In this document: positions 8,641 to 16,377 of the stretch, piece by piece | How positions within the stretch are numbered: position 1 is the stretch's first letter | Layout of the letters: every line of letters begins with the position of its first letter | Origin: Pseudonocardia ammonioxydans | GTDB taxonomy: Bacteria > Actinomycetota > Actinomycetes > Mycobacteriales > Pseudonocardiaceae | Direction of reading: 5' to 3' | Length of the DNA stretch: 64,000 nt | Assembly: GCF_900115005.1 (NCBI RefSeq) | Contig: NZ_FOUY01000020.1 | Coordinates: 1 to 64,000 of the forward strand | The notes under the pieces: generated by a model | What the model was told of the DNA's origin: nothing | Seen by the model: only the letters and a program-made list of their open reading frames with translations | The model's database searches: none | Position numbers and translations under genes: made by a program

Positions 8641-9396
8641 TCACGATCGGGCCCGCGCGTGCAGTTCGGCCCACTGCCCCGGGCCCAGGTCCCGGGGCAG
8701 CGCCCGCCGGTCCACGCCGCACTCCGCGGCCCACCGACCCGCGACGTCGCGGCCGAACCGCCGCCCGACCACGTCGACCACCCCACGGCCGCGTCCGGTG
8801 AACACCGAGTCGACCAGCCGCTGGTAGGGCCGCACCGGGCCACTGACCAGCGGATGTTCCCGGCGCACGATCTCCAGCACACCGCCGTCCACCGACGGCA
8901 CCGGCCGGAAGGCGCGCGCCGGCACCCGGTCGTGCAACCGGAACTCGAACCACGGCCACCAGCGCGCGGTGAGTGCGGTGGTCCCACCGACGGCGGCCCG
9001 CTTGCGGGCGACCTCCCACTGCAGCAACAGCAGCGCGTGCGCCCAGCGCGGCGCGCCGAGCAGCCGGCGCAGCAGCGGGGTGGTCAACGCGTACGGGACG
9101 TTGGAGACGACGTCGACGGGCCGGTCCAGCCGCTCGCGGGTCAGGTCACCGCGGTGCACCCGCACGGTGTCACCGAAGCGCTGCCGCAGCCGGACCACCC
9201 GGTGCGGGTCGAGCTCGATCGCGGTGACGGGGCGGCCGAGCCGCAGCAGCGCCGCGGTCAGCGCGCCGTCGCCGGCGCCGAGCTCGAGCAGCGGGCGCGG
9301 GGACCAGCGGGCGGCGACCGCGGTGAGCGCAGCGGGGACGGCGGGGTCGACGAGGAAGTTCTGGCCGTGCTCGTGCCGGCCGAGAGGGCGTGACAA
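8641..9396 (-). CDS. erm: 23S rRNA (adenine-N6)-methyltransferase, Erm family
   Basis: Erm enzymes methylate A2058 of 23S rRNA and give macrolide-lincosamide-streptogramin B resistance. The 251-residue protein has RHEHGQNFLVDPAV at the N-terminus (typical Erm QNFL), the SAM-binding loop LLELGAGDGALT, the acidic ELDPHRV, and the catalytic NVPYALTTPLLRRLL. TTG 9396 is chosen as start because AGGGAG lies 8 nt upstream and the reading joins directly to RHEHGQNF. That ribosome site is buried in a perfect hairpin, and an RLR leader peptide lies further upstream. KsgA is excluded by the Erm-type N-terminus and motif IV. Confidence 0.9.
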   Translation of the reverse strand: MSRPLGRHEHGQNFLVDPAVPAALTAVAARWSPRPLLELGAGDGALTAALLRLGRPVTAIELDPHRVVRLRQRFGDTVRVHRGDLTRERLDRPVDVVSNVPYALTTPLLRRLLGAPRWAHALLLLQWEVARKRAAVGGTTALTARWWPWFEFRLHDRVPARAFRPVPSVDGGVLEIVRREHPLVSGPVRPYQRLVDSVFTGRGRGVVDVVGRRFGRDVAGRWAAECGVDRRALPRDLGPGQWAELHARARS

Positions 9397-9401
9397 ATCG
9401 A

Positions 9402-9420
9402 GGCTCCCTGCGAGGGAGCC
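9402..9420 (-). promoter_or_regulatory. Hairpin that hides the erm ribosome-binding site
   Basis: GGCTCCCT-GCG-AGGGAGCC (plus-strand reading) is a perfect 8-bp stem with a 3-nt loop. On the mRNA the 3' arm AGGGAGCC is the only Shine-Dalgarno sequence for the TTG start at 9396, so the folded form would block translation. This is the layout expected of translational attenuation in inducible erm genes. Confidence 0.75.
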
Positions 9421-9529
9421 GGACGCGCGCAGACGAGGGCGCCGCCCGGCAGGGGTACGGGGACCGGCTGCGGGACGGCGGTGCCGCGGGGAGGACCGTC
9501 GGGGTCGGGGACCGGGCGCAGCGCCGCCG

Positions 9530-9562
9530 TCAGGCGACGCGCAGGCGTATCGAGGCTGTCAC
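9530..9562 (-). CDS. ErmL-type leader peptide with RLR arrest motif
   Basis: A 10-codon ORF, GTG start, encoding MTASIRLRVA. The RLR motif (the +x+ macrolide arrest class known from ErmDL-type leaders) stands at residues 6-8, near the C-terminus. It lies about 110 nt upstream of the hairpin over the erm ribosome site, on the same strand. No Shine-Dalgarno site precedes it, but a TAACCT -10 box ends exactly 7 nt before the GTG, predicting leaderless translation. Role inferred: drug-bound ribosomes stall on RLR and free the erm start. Confidence 0.75.
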   Translation of the reverse strand: MTASIRLRVA

Positions 9563-9569
9563 GGGCCGC

Positions 9570-9575
9570 AGGTTA
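9570..9575 (-). promoter_or_regulatory. -10 box of a leaderless erm leader transcript
   Basis: TAACCT (minus strand) fits TANNNT and ends 7 nt before the leader GTG, so transcription would begin at the start codon. It overlaps the TAA stop of the upstream DUF1990 gene. No good -35 was found at 16-18 bp. Confidence 0.5.
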
Positions 9576-10304
9576 GACACGCGCCTCCGGTTGGCGCACC
9601 CGGTTTTCGAGGCGCCGGGTGTGCACGGTGACGCCGCCGTGCGGGCGGCCGCCGGCGAGCCGGGCGGCCCGGATGCAGGCATGCGTCCACATGTTGAGCT
9701 GCACCTCCTTGGCGACCCGCAGGCGGTTGTAGAGCAGGTGCGAGAGCCGGTCGCCGGGCCGCGCCCACGACTCGATCGTGAACCGCAGGTCCGCGCCGTC
9801 GCGCTCGACCCGGAACTCGATCCGGCCCGCTTCCAGGTGCCCGCGCAGGGTGACGAACGAGAACCCGGCCGCGTCCGCGGCACACACCCGGACCGGTCCG
9901 TCCCACGGTCCCGGCATCCGGATGAGGAACTCGTCGCCGACCGCCATCGAGCCGTCGTCGCCCCGGGTACGGCGGAACACCGCGAACTCCGGTGACCACC
10001 GGTCCGGGTCCGCGGCGAGCCGTTCCAGCAGCTCCTCGGGGCCCAGCGACGACCCGCGGATCCGGACCGCGTAGCGGCGGTGCAGCAGGGTGCCGTAGCC
10101 GTCGTCGGGGCGCTGTACGTCTCTGTCCGCCGGGGCGGGCGGCGGCAGGTCCGACCGGTCACCGGCGACGTCACTGCGGTGGATCGGGGTGGTGCGCCAG
10201 AAGTACCGCCAGGACACGAGCGCGACACCGAGCGGCCAGCGGACCAGGGCCGCCACCGACCGGGAACGCCGGTCGCCGGTCACGGGTGCACGACGGGTGC
10301 CCAT
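9573..10304 (-). CDS. DUF1990 family protein (SRPBCC-like)
   Basis: A 243-residue protein with a C-terminal DUF1990 domain: GYGTLLHRRYAVRIRG, FSFVTLRGHLEAGRIEFRVE, FTIESWARPGDRLSHLLYNRL, QLNMWTHACIRAA. The first 60 residues include one hydrophobic stretch (VAALVRWPLGVALVSWRYFW), a possible membrane anchor. DUF1990 is a START-like fold of unknown function. The start at ATG 10304 is uncertain because no strong ribosome site is seen. A second DUF1990 gene lies 340 bp away on the other strand. Confidence 0.75.
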   Translation of the reverse strand: MGTRRAPVTGDRRSRSVAALVRWPLGVALVSWRYFWRTTPIHRSDVAGDRSDLPPPAPADRDVQRPDDGYGTLLHRRYAVRIRGSSLGPEELLERLAADPDRWSPEFAVFRRTRGDDGSMAVGDEFLIRMPGPWDGPVRVCAADAAGFSFVTLRGHLEAGRIEFRVERDGADLRFTIESWARPGDRLSHLLYNRLRVAKEVQLNMWTHACIRAARLAGGRPHGGVTVHTRRLENRVRQPEARV

Positions 10305-10357
10305 GACGCCATCGCAGCACGGGTGTAGGCCCGGCGCCACGCGGGAAAGCCCTGGGC

Positions 10358-10612
10358 ATGACGGTCGGAGGAATCCTGCGCCGGGGCGGGCTGCGCGGCG
10401 CACACCTGCAGTGGCTCTCGCTGGGATCGGTGGGGCTGGCGATCGTGATGTGGCTACGGGCCAAGACCGTCGACCAGGACGAGCGGGGCAACGCCGAGCG
10501 CCGGGCGATCTACGTGGGGTTGTGGCCGTCGATGCTCTGGGCGATCGGCGAGTCGTTACGCCGGGACGAGGGCCGCCGCGACGAGTCCGGTGCGCGGGGA
10601 GGCCGGTCCTGA
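10358..10612 (+). CDS. Small single-span membrane protein, unknown function
   Basis: An 84-residue protein with one likely membrane helix (LQWLSLGSVGLAIVMWL, about residues 18-34) and a charged C-terminal half (AKTVDQDERGNAERRAIYVGLWPSML, then an Arg/Glu-rich tail). No family recognised. It lies between two divergent DUF1990 genes and is probably co-transcribed with the one to its right, whose start is 29 nt past this stop. Confidence 0.65.
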   Translation: MTVGGILRRGGLRGAHLQWLSLGSVGLAIVMWLRAKTVDQDERGNAERRAIYVGLWPSMLWAIGESLRRDEGRRDESGARGGRS

Positions 10613-10641
10613 CCGGGCGGCGGCACGCCCGCCCGTCGGCG

Positions 10642-11346
10642 GTGCACCGTGCCGACGACCTGTCCGGGCTCGCCGGGCGGCCGGTGAACGTCGACCCTGC
10701 CGAGGCCCCGGACCGCCCCGGGGCGGGCTGGTACGTCGACCACGGCCGCGCGCTGGTCGGGACCGAGCCACCCGGCGACCCGGTCCCGGACGGGGACTGG
10801 GAGCGGGCGTGCGCCGTCGTGCGCGACTACCAGTTCACCGACCACCGCCGGGTCCGTGGGTTCTTCCGGCCCGCCGACCCGCTCCTCGGCCGCGACATGC
10901 TGCTCGAGGGCCGGTTCGGCCCGCTGCGCTTCCATCTCGGGGTGCGGGTCACCGAGGTCGTCGACGAGGTCCGCGACGGCGTCCGGGTGTGGGGCTGGAC
11001 CTACGACACGCTGCGGGGTCACCTCGAACGGGGCCGGCTCACCTACGAGGTGGTGAAGGACCTGCGCACCGGCGAGGTGGAGTTCGTGATCCGCGCGTTC
11101 TCCCGGCCCGCCCGCATCCCGAACCCGCTCTACCGGCTGGGGTTCGCCCTGTTCGGGCGCGGGGTGCAGCTGGAGTTCTACCATCGGGTGGGGCAGCGGG
11201 TCCGCGACCTCGTCGGCGCGGCACGGGCCGGGCACCCCCTGCCACGACCGGCCCCCGGTCCGGACGGGGTCGTCGTGGCACCCCAGGGCGCCCCGCGGCA
11301 CCGGACCGACGCCGTCGCGCTGCTCGTCCGCCATCCGGGGGTGTGA
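10642..11346 (+). CDS. DUF1990 family protein
   Basis: About 234 residues with a clear DUF1990 domain: VRDYQFTDHRRVRGFF, GRFGPLRFHLGVRVTEVVDE, RVWGWTYDTLRGHLERGRLTYEV, EVEFVIRAFSRPARIPNPLYRL, GVQLEFYHRVGQRVRDLV. The domain matches the family more fully than the paralogue at 9573-10304. Function unknown. GTG 10642 is the first common start codon in frame after the upstream stop, but no clear ribosome site precedes it; a CTG at 10609 behind GGGGAGG is an alternative that would overlap the upstream gene. Confidence 0.75.
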   Translation: MHRADDLSGLAGRPVNVDPAEAPDRPGAGWYVDHGRALVGTEPPGDPVPDGDWERACAVVRDYQFTDHRRVRGFFRPADPLLGRDMLLEGRFGPLRFHLGVRVTEVVDEVRDGVRVWGWTYDTLRGHLERGRLTYEVVKDLRTGEVEFVIRAFSRPARIPNPLYRLGFALFGRGVQLEFYHRVGQRVRDLVGAARAGHPLPRPAPGPDGVVVAPQGAPRHRTDAVALLVRHPGV

Positions 11347-11394
11347 ACCGACACGTCACCCGGGCGGTGAGGGTCACCTAAGATGGAGGCCGAC

Positions 11395-11805
11395 ATGACT
11401 CGCCCGAACCCGTTCCGCTGGCTGGCCTACGCCTTCGGCGCCCGGCTTCCCGAGCGGTACCACCGCTGGGTGCTGCACGACGTGACGTGCCGGACCTGGT
11501 GGCTGCGCCACCTCCTCCGCACCACGGTGCAGCTCGTCCCGCTGCTCCTGCTGCTCTACCTGGTCGTGCCGGGTCCGCCCTGGGTACGGCTCGGCGCGAT
11601 CGTGTCCGGTGCGTTCATCGGCTACTTCTACGCGATGGTCTACGTGGTCGAGGCCTCGGAGACGCGGGTGATGAAGGCCGGGTACCCGGTGGGGGCGGCC
11701 GCGGCGACCCGGGAGGCGCGCCGCGCCGAGCAGCACGTCGAGGCCCGGATGCGCCACGACGAGCTGCACCACGACGACCGCCGCCGGGGCGACCGCGCGG
11801 GCTGA
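11395..11805 (+). CDS. DUF5313 family membrane protein
   Basis: A 136-residue actinobacterial DUF5313-type protein. It begins TRPNPFRWLAYAFGARLPERYHRWVLHDVT, has two membrane helices (LVPLLLLLYLVVPG and LGAIVSGAFIGYFYAMVYVVEA), and ends in a charged His/Arg-rich tail. Function unknown. The start is fixed by GGAGG at 11385-11389, 5 nt before ATG 11395; an ATG 12 nt earlier has no ribosome site. A possible -10 box (TAAGAT, 11379-11384) lies just upstream. Confidence 0.8.
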   Translation: MTRPNPFRWLAYAFGARLPERYHRWVLHDVTCRTWWLRHLLRTTVQLVPLLLLLYLVVPGPPWVRLGAIVSGAFIGYFYAMVYVVEASETRVMKAGYPVGAAAATREARRAEQHVEARMRHDELHHDDRRRGDRAG

Positions 11806-11832
11806 CCGCTGTGGGCCGGGCGCTGTGCCACG

Positions 11833-12246
11833 ATGAACGGCATGGAGCCCGTCCTCGCGGATCTCGGGGAGGTGTTCCGCGCGCACGGCGTCGCGGTGGC
11901 CTACCTCTTCGGTTCGCGCGCCGAAGGTCGCGCGCGCGACGGGAGCGACCACGACGTGGCCGTCCTCTTCGCGGCGGACGACCCTGCCTTCGACGCGACC
12001 GAGCGGCTCGCCGCGGACCTGGCCACGCGACTGGGAACACCGGTGGATGTGGTCGACCTGGCACGGGCCGGCCTCGAGCTGCGCGGGACGGTCGCCGAGT
12101 CCGGCAGGCTCCTGCTCGGCGCGGACGAGCCCGCGCGGGTCCGGTTCGAGGTCGACGCCCGCATACGGTGGATCGAGTTCCGCCCGGTCGTGCAGGAGAC
12201 GACGCGGTCGTTCCTGCGCCGGGTCGCGCAGGAAGGACTGCGGTAG
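11833..12246 (+). CDS. mntA: MntA-type nucleotidyltransferase antitoxin
   Basis: A 137-residue minimal nucleotidyltransferase. The active-site signature is complete: AYLFGSRAEGRARDGSDHDVAVLF gives G-S-x10-D-x-D, and the third carboxylate lies in TPVDVVDL. In the MntA-HepT system MntA adds AMP to a tyrosine of HepT and neutralises it. Its stop shares one base with the hepT start. ATG 11842 is an alternative start. Confidence 0.85.
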   Translation: MNGMEPVLADLGEVFRAHGVAVAYLFGSRAEGRARDGSDHDVAVLFAADDPAFDATERLAADLATRLGTPVDVVDLARAGLELRGTVAESGRLLLGADEPARVRFEVDARIRWIEFRPVVQETTRSFLRRVAQEGLR

Positions 12247-12641
12247 TGGTCGACGCGGACCGGGTCCGTCGCCTGCTGGTGATGCTCGAGCGCTACCGGG
12301 GCCTGCTGGCCGAGGACGCGCCGGACCCGTACCGACGCCGGCACCTCGTGCAGACCGCGGCCCAGATCTGCATCGACCTCGCGAACCACGTGATCGCTGC
12401 CGACGGTCACCGGACCCCGCGGGACTACGGCGACGCCTTCCGGGTGCTCGCCGAGGTCGGGGTGCTCGACGACGGGCTGGCCGGTCGCATGGTCGCTCTC
12501 GCCGGTGCCCGGAACCTGATCGTGCACCTCTACGCCGAGGTCGACGACGAGCTCCTCGCCCACAGTATCCGGGACGGCGGTCTCGCCGACCTGGGTGCGT
12601 TCGCCGTCCGGATCGCGGCACTCGCGACCCCGCCGGCTTGA
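12246..12641 (+). CDS. hepT: HepT-type HEPN ribonuclease toxin
   Basis: A 131-residue all-helical protein of the DUF86/HEPN class. It carries RNLIVHLY at residues about 93-100, the R-x4-H-x-Y motif: Arg and His are the RNase pair and the Tyr is the AMPylation target. CIDLANHVIAADGHRTPRDYGDAF is the usual HepT helix. GTG 12246 overlaps the mntA stop by one base, making a two-gene toxin-antitoxin unit. Confidence 0.85.
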   Translation: MVDADRVRRLLVMLERYRGLLAEDAPDPYRRRHLVQTAAQICIDLANHVIAADGHRTPRDYGDAFRVLAEVGVLDDGLAGRMVALAGARNLIVHLYAEVDDELLAHSIRDGGLADLGAFAVRIAALATPPA

Positions 12642-12645
12642 GCGC

Positions 12646-13971
12646 TCAGGGACGGGCGAGGCCGAGCCGGTCGCGCAGCGTGGTGCCCTCGTAGGCGGTC
12701 CGGTACAGCCCGCGCCGCTGCAGCTCCGGCACCACCATCGCGACGAACTCCTCGAACGCCCCGGGCAGGTGGGTCGCGGCCAGCACGAAGCCGTCGCACG
12801 CCCCGGAGCGGAACCACTCCTCCATCCCGTCGGCCACCTGAGAGGGCGTCCCGACGAACCGCGGCCCCTGCAGCAGGGTGGCCCGGTGCGCGGCGAGGTC
12901 GCGGACGGTCACCGGCCGGTCGAGGTGGCGGGCGACGCCCTCGGCCAGCCCGCGGATCCCGCGCCCGGCGGCCATCATCTCCTCGGTGACCGGGTCGTCG
13001 AGGTCGTGCGCGGCGAAGTCGTAGTTGTTGACCTCCGACAGCAGCGCCAGCGACGCCAGCGGGTGCACGTACTCGTCGAGGAACAGCCGCTCCTTCTCCC
13101 GGGCGATGGCCTCGGTCTCCCCGACCACGGTGTAGGCCATCGGGAGCAGCCGGACCTCCTTCGGGTCCCGCCCGGCGTGCGCGACGGCCTCCTTCTGCTC
13201 CGCGTACTGCTGTTGCGCGACCGCGATCCCCGGCGCCGCGGTGAACACCAGATCGGCCCAGCGTCCGGCGAAGGACCGGCCCCGTCCCGACGACCCGGCC
13301 TGCAGGATCGTCGGGCGGCCCTGGGGGGTGCGCGGGACGGTCAGCGGGCCGCGCACCGCGAAGTACTCGCCGCGGTGGCCGACCTCGTGCACCTTGTCCG
13401 GGTCGGCGAACACCCCGGACTCGCGGTCCAGCACCAGGGCGTCGTCCTCCCAGGAGTCCCACAGTGCGGTGACCGCCTCCAGGAACTCGTCGGCCCGGTC
13501 GTAGCGCTCGTCGTGCCCGAGGTGGGTGTCGCGGCCGAAGTTCTGCGCCTCCGAGTCGTTGACGGAGGTCACGACGTTCCACGCGGCCCGGCCGCCGGAG
13601 AGGTGGTCCAGGGTGCCGAACGTGCGGGCGACGTGGAACGGGTCGTAGTAGGTGGTGGAGTAGGTTGCGCCGACGCCGATCCGCTCGGTGGCGGCGACGA
13701 TGCCGCCGAGCACCGCGGTCAGGTCGAGCTTGACCGGGCGGGCCCCGTAGCGCACCGCGTCGGCGACCGAGTCGCCGTACACGCCGGGCATCGCCAGCCG
13801 GTCGTCGAAGAACATCAGGTCGAACAGTCCGCGCTCGAGCGTGCGGGCGATCCGCGTGTAGTAGTCCATCGACAGGAACGACAGGTCCGCCGACGGGTAG
13901 CGCCACGACCCCGAGTACACGGTGACGTTGCCCGCCTGCATGAACCCGACCAGGGTCATCCGTTCGGTCAT
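12646..13971 (-). CDS. LLM-class flavin monooxygenase, NtaA/DszA group
   Basis: A 441-residue FMNH2-dependent monooxygenase: MTLVGFMQAGNVTVYSGSWR, YYTRIARTLERGLFDLMFFDDR, GGRAAWNVVTSVNDSEAQNFG, GRPTILQAGSSGRGRSFAGR. The ATG overlaps the preceding lyase stop by 4 nt. It is the last gene of a CoA-transferase/lyase/monooxygenase operon under the LacI region at 16.1-16.4 kb, so it probably prepares or processes the same acid. It ends 4 bp from the convergent hepT stop. Confidence 0.87.
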   Translation of the reverse strand: MTERMTLVGFMQAGNVTVYSGSWRYPSADLSFLSMDYYTRIARTLERGLFDLMFFDDRLAMPGVYGDSVADAVRYGARPVKLDLTAVLGGIVAATERIGVGATYSTTYYDPFHVARTFGTLDHLSGGRAAWNVVTSVNDSEAQNFGRDTHLGHDERYDRADEFLEAVTALWDSWEDDALVLDRESGVFADPDKVHEVGHRGEYFAVRGPLTVPRTPQGRPTILQAGSSGRGRSFAGRWADLVFTAAPGIAVAQQQYAEQKEAVAHAGRDPKEVRLLPMAYTVVGETEAIAREKERLFLDEYVHPLASLALLSEVNNYDFAAHDLDDPVTEEMMAAGRGIRGLAEGVARHLDRPVTVRDLAAHRATLLQGPRFVGTPSQVADGMEEWFRSGACDGFVLAATHLPGAFEEFVAMVVPELQRRGLYRTAYEGTTLRDRLGLARP

Positions 13972-14897
13972 CGGTCCTCCCCGCCGTCCAGGCCCAGCAG
14001 GGCCGCCTTCGTCCGTACGGTCTCGGCGTGCCGCAGGTGGGCCGCGTCGACCAGCATCCCGTCCAGCCCGGTCGCGCCCCGGCCCGCGGCCTCCGCGTCG
14101 CGGTAGGCGGCCACGGTGCGCCGGGCGTGCGCGATCTCCTCCGGCGTCGGTGCGAACACCGCGTTCGCCGGCTCCACCTGGGACGGGTGGATCGCCCACT
14201 TGCCGGCGAAGCCCATCGCCCCGGCCCGCTCGCACGCGAGCCGGTAGCCGTCGGGGTCGCGGTAGTTCGGATAGGGCGCGTCGACCGCCTCGATGCCGGC
14301 GGCCCGGGCCGCGACGACGATCCGCGAGCGGGCGTAGTGCCAGAGGTCGCCCGGGTAGTCGGCACGCGGGTCGAAGTTGGTGTCGACCCGCGCGCCCTGC
14401 GAGGCCGAGAAGTCGCCGGCGCCGAAGATCAGCGCCTCGAGGCGGTCCGACGAGCGGGCGATCGCGTCGACGTCCTGCAGGCCCTCGACCTCCTCGATCA
14501 GCACCTCCAGGCCGATCCGCTCCCCCAGCCCGAGCGTCTCCTCGAGCTGGGTGAGCAGCACGTCGACCCACCACACGTCCCGGGCCGCCCGGACCTTCGG
14601 CACGATGATCACGTCGAGTGCCTCGCGGGCGGCGGTGACCACCTCGATCACGTCGCCGTGCGCCCACCGGGTGTCGACGCCGTTCATCCGGATCGCCCGC
14701 GTCGTCGTGCCCCAGTCCAGCTCGCGCAGCGCCCGCGCGGCCTTGCCGCGGGCAGCCTCGCGTTCCGCGGGGGCGCAGGCGTCCTCCAGGTCGAGGAACA
14801 CCAGGTCGGCGCCGGCGGCGGCGGCCTTGGCGAACATGTGCTCGTTGCTCGCCGGGGTGGCGAGCTCGCTGCGACGGGCACGGACCGTCCGGGACAT
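13968..14897 (-). CDS. HpcH/HpaI aldolase family, CitE/malyl-CoA lyase-like
   Basis: A 309-residue TIM-barrel lyase. It shows RSELATPASNEHMFAKAAAAGADLVFLDLEDA (metal-binding Asp/Glu), RAIRMNGVDTRW, IIVPKVRAARDV, LEVLIEEVEGLQDVDAIA, ALIFGAGDFSASQG and GKWAIHPSQVEPAN. Family enzymes cleave malyl-CoA, methylmalyl-CoA, citramalyl-CoA or similar thioesters. ATG 14897 is chosen: AGGAGG lies 7 nt upstream and the stop of the CoA-transferase overlaps it by one base. Pairing with a CoA-transferase suggests activation followed by C-C cleavage. Confidence 0.85.
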   Translation of the reverse strand: MSRTVRARRSELATPASNEHMFAKAAAAGADLVFLDLEDACAPAEREAARGKAARALRELDWGTTTRAIRMNGVDTRWAHGDVIEVVTAAREALDVIIVPKVRAARDVWWVDVLLTQLEETLGLGERIGLEVLIEEVEGLQDVDAIARSSDRLEALIFGAGDFSASQGARVDTNFDPRADYPGDLWHYARSRIVVAARAAGIEAVDAPYPNYRDPDGYRLACERAGAMGFAGKWAIHPSQVEPANAVFAPTPEEIAHARRTVAAYRDAEAAGRGATGLDGMLVDAAHLRHAETVRTKAALLGLDGGEDR

Positions 14898-16105
14898 CAC
14901 AGCACCTCCTGTGCACGGAGTTCGGCGAGCCGGTCGTCGTCGAGTCCGAGCAGCTCGCGGTAGACCTCGTCGGTGTGCGCCCCGAGCGCCGGGCCGAGGT
15001 GGGTGATCCGGCCCGGGGTCGCCGAGAACTTCGGCACCGGTGCCTGCACCCGCATCTCGCCGAGCTCGGGGTCCGGTACGACGGGGTAGGTGCCGCGGGC
15101 GGTGAGCTGCGGGTCGGCCAGCAGCTGCGGGGCGTCGTAGACGGGGGCGGCGGCGACCTCGGCCTCCTCGAACACCGCCATCGCCTCGTCCAGGGTCCGC
15201 CCGGCGACCCAGTCGGCCATCACCGCGTCGATCTCGCCGGCGTGTTTCAGCCGTTGCTGGGCCTCGGCGAACCGCGGGTCCGAGGTGAGGTCCGGCCGGC
15301 CCACCGCGCGCAGCGCCCGCATCGCGATGGTCGGGGCGGACCCGGACATCGCCAGCCAGTGCCCGTCGGCGGTGCGGTAGGTGTTGCGCGGCGCGGAGAT
15401 GTCCCAGCGGTTGCCGGTGCGGTTCGGCACGGTCCCGAGCTGGTCGTGGGTCAGCACCGGCTGCTCGATCAGCCGTGCGAGCGGCTCGATCAGGTTCAGG
15501 TCGATCAGCTGCCCGGGACCGCCGTGCACGTCACGGTGGTAGAGCGCCATCATCACCGCCCAGGTCGCGGTCAGTGCCGCGACGCCGTCGGCGAGCATGA
15601 ACGACGGCAGTGTCGGCGGCCCCTCCGGATGTCCGGTGAGGTGGGCGAACCCGCTCATCGCCTCGCCGAGGGTGCCGAACCCGGGCCGGTCGGACTTCGG
15701 GCCGCCCGCGCCGTAGCCGGTGACGTGCACCGTCACCAGGCCCGGGTTGCGCGCCGACAGCGTCGCATGGTCCAGCCCCCAGCGCTCCAGTGTGGACGGG
15801 CGCAGGTTGAGCACGACGACGTCCGCGGTGTCCACCAGGCCGCGCAGCAGATCCCGGCCGGCCTCCTGACGCAGGTTCGCGGTCACCGAGCGCTTGTTGC
15901 GCGACACCGACTTCCACATCAGACCGACGCCGTCGCGCTGGGCGCCCCACTGGCGCAGCGGGTCACCGCCGTCGGGCTGCTCGACCTTGATCACGTCGGC
16001 GCCGTGCTCGCCGAGCCAGGTGGCGATGAGCGGTCCCGCGGCCAGGGTCGCGGCGTCGACGACCCGCAGGCCCGTCAGTGGTCCGGTGCTCGCCGCGCCG
16101 GTCAT
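14897..16105 (-). CDS. Class III CoA-transferase, CaiB/BaiF family
   Basis: A 402-residue family III CoA-transferase. Signature segments are LTGLRVVDAATLAAGPLIATWLGEHGADVIKVEQPDGGDPLRQWG, NKRSVTANLRQEAGRDLL, and FMLADGVAALTATWAVMMALYHRD with the Asp that forms the acyl anhydride. These enzymes move CoA between carboxylic acids. It is the first gene of the leftward operon, with AGGAGG before the ATG. The promoter and a LacI-type operator lie just upstream, divergent from the regulator gene. Confidence 0.88.
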   Translation of the reverse strand: MTGAASTGPLTGLRVVDAATLAAGPLIATWLGEHGADVIKVEQPDGGDPLRQWGAQRDGVGLMWKSVSRNKRSVTANLRQEAGRDLLRGLVDTADVVVLNLRPSTLERWGLDHATLSARNPGLVTVHVTGYGAGGPKSDRPGFGTLGEAMSGFAHLTGHPEGPPTLPSFMLADGVAALTATWAVMMALYHRDVHGGPGQLIDLNLIEPLARLIEQPVLTHDQLGTVPNRTGNRWDISAPRNTYRTADGHWLAMSGSAPTIAMRALRAVGRPDLTSDPRFAEAQQRLKHAGEIDAVMADWVAGRTLDEAMAVFEEAEVAAAPVYDAPQLLADPQLTARGTYPVVPDPELGEMRVQAPVPKFSATPGRITHLGPALGAHTDEVYRELLGLDDDRLAELRAQEVL

Positions 16106-16150
16106 CGGCCGACCTCCTCCGCCTCGGTGCAGGGTGCAGGCTCTCGCAGA

Positions 16151-16164
16151 TGTAAAGGTTTACA
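16151..16164. promoter_or_regulatory. LacI-type operator for the CoA-transferase operon
   Basis: TGTAAAGGTTTACA is a perfect inverted repeat of TGTAAA around GG. It lies about 46 bp before the CoA-transferase start and just downstream of its predicted -10 box, a road-block position. The same core recurs at 16362. Confidence 0.75.
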
Positions 16165-16180
16165 CGCACAGCCTGCACCG

Positions 16181-16210
16181 AGTAGAGCACGCAGGCCACG
16201 AACGGGTCAA
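16181..16210 (-). promoter_or_regulatory. Promoter of the CoA-transferase operon
   Basis: On the minus strand TTGACC (16205-16210) and TCTACT (16181-16186) are separated by 18 bp. The predicted RNA start falls just before the operator at 16151-16164. Confidence 0.5.
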
Positions 16211-16284
16211 CCACACCCCGCCACCGCACGGTCCACCCGGACCGCAGGGCGGGATCGCAGCACGTGGAACCCACCCGGCCGGGG

Positions 16285-16313
16285 TTGACGGATCCCGGTC
16301 GGCCGTGTCTGCT
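16285..16313 (+). promoter_or_regulatory. Candidate promoter of the lacI-family gene
   Basis: TTGACG (16285-16290), a 17-bp gap and TCTGCT (16308-16313) lie 65 bp before the regulator start codon. The -35 is good, the -10 weak. Confidence 0.4.
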
Positions 16314-16361
16314 GAGGACCCACGGCACCGGTTCCGCGGGGCCGGGTCCGCCCGCTGTCGA

Positions 16362-16375
16362 TGTAAAGGTTTGCG
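16362..16375. promoter_or_regulatory. Second LacI-type operator, at the regulator start codon
   Basis: TGTAAAGGTTTGCG repeats the operator core of 16151 with a degenerate right arm. It ends 2 nt before ATG 16378, so bound repressor would block its own gene and the downstream TRAP genes. Confidence 0.65.
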
Positions 16376-16377
16376 CC

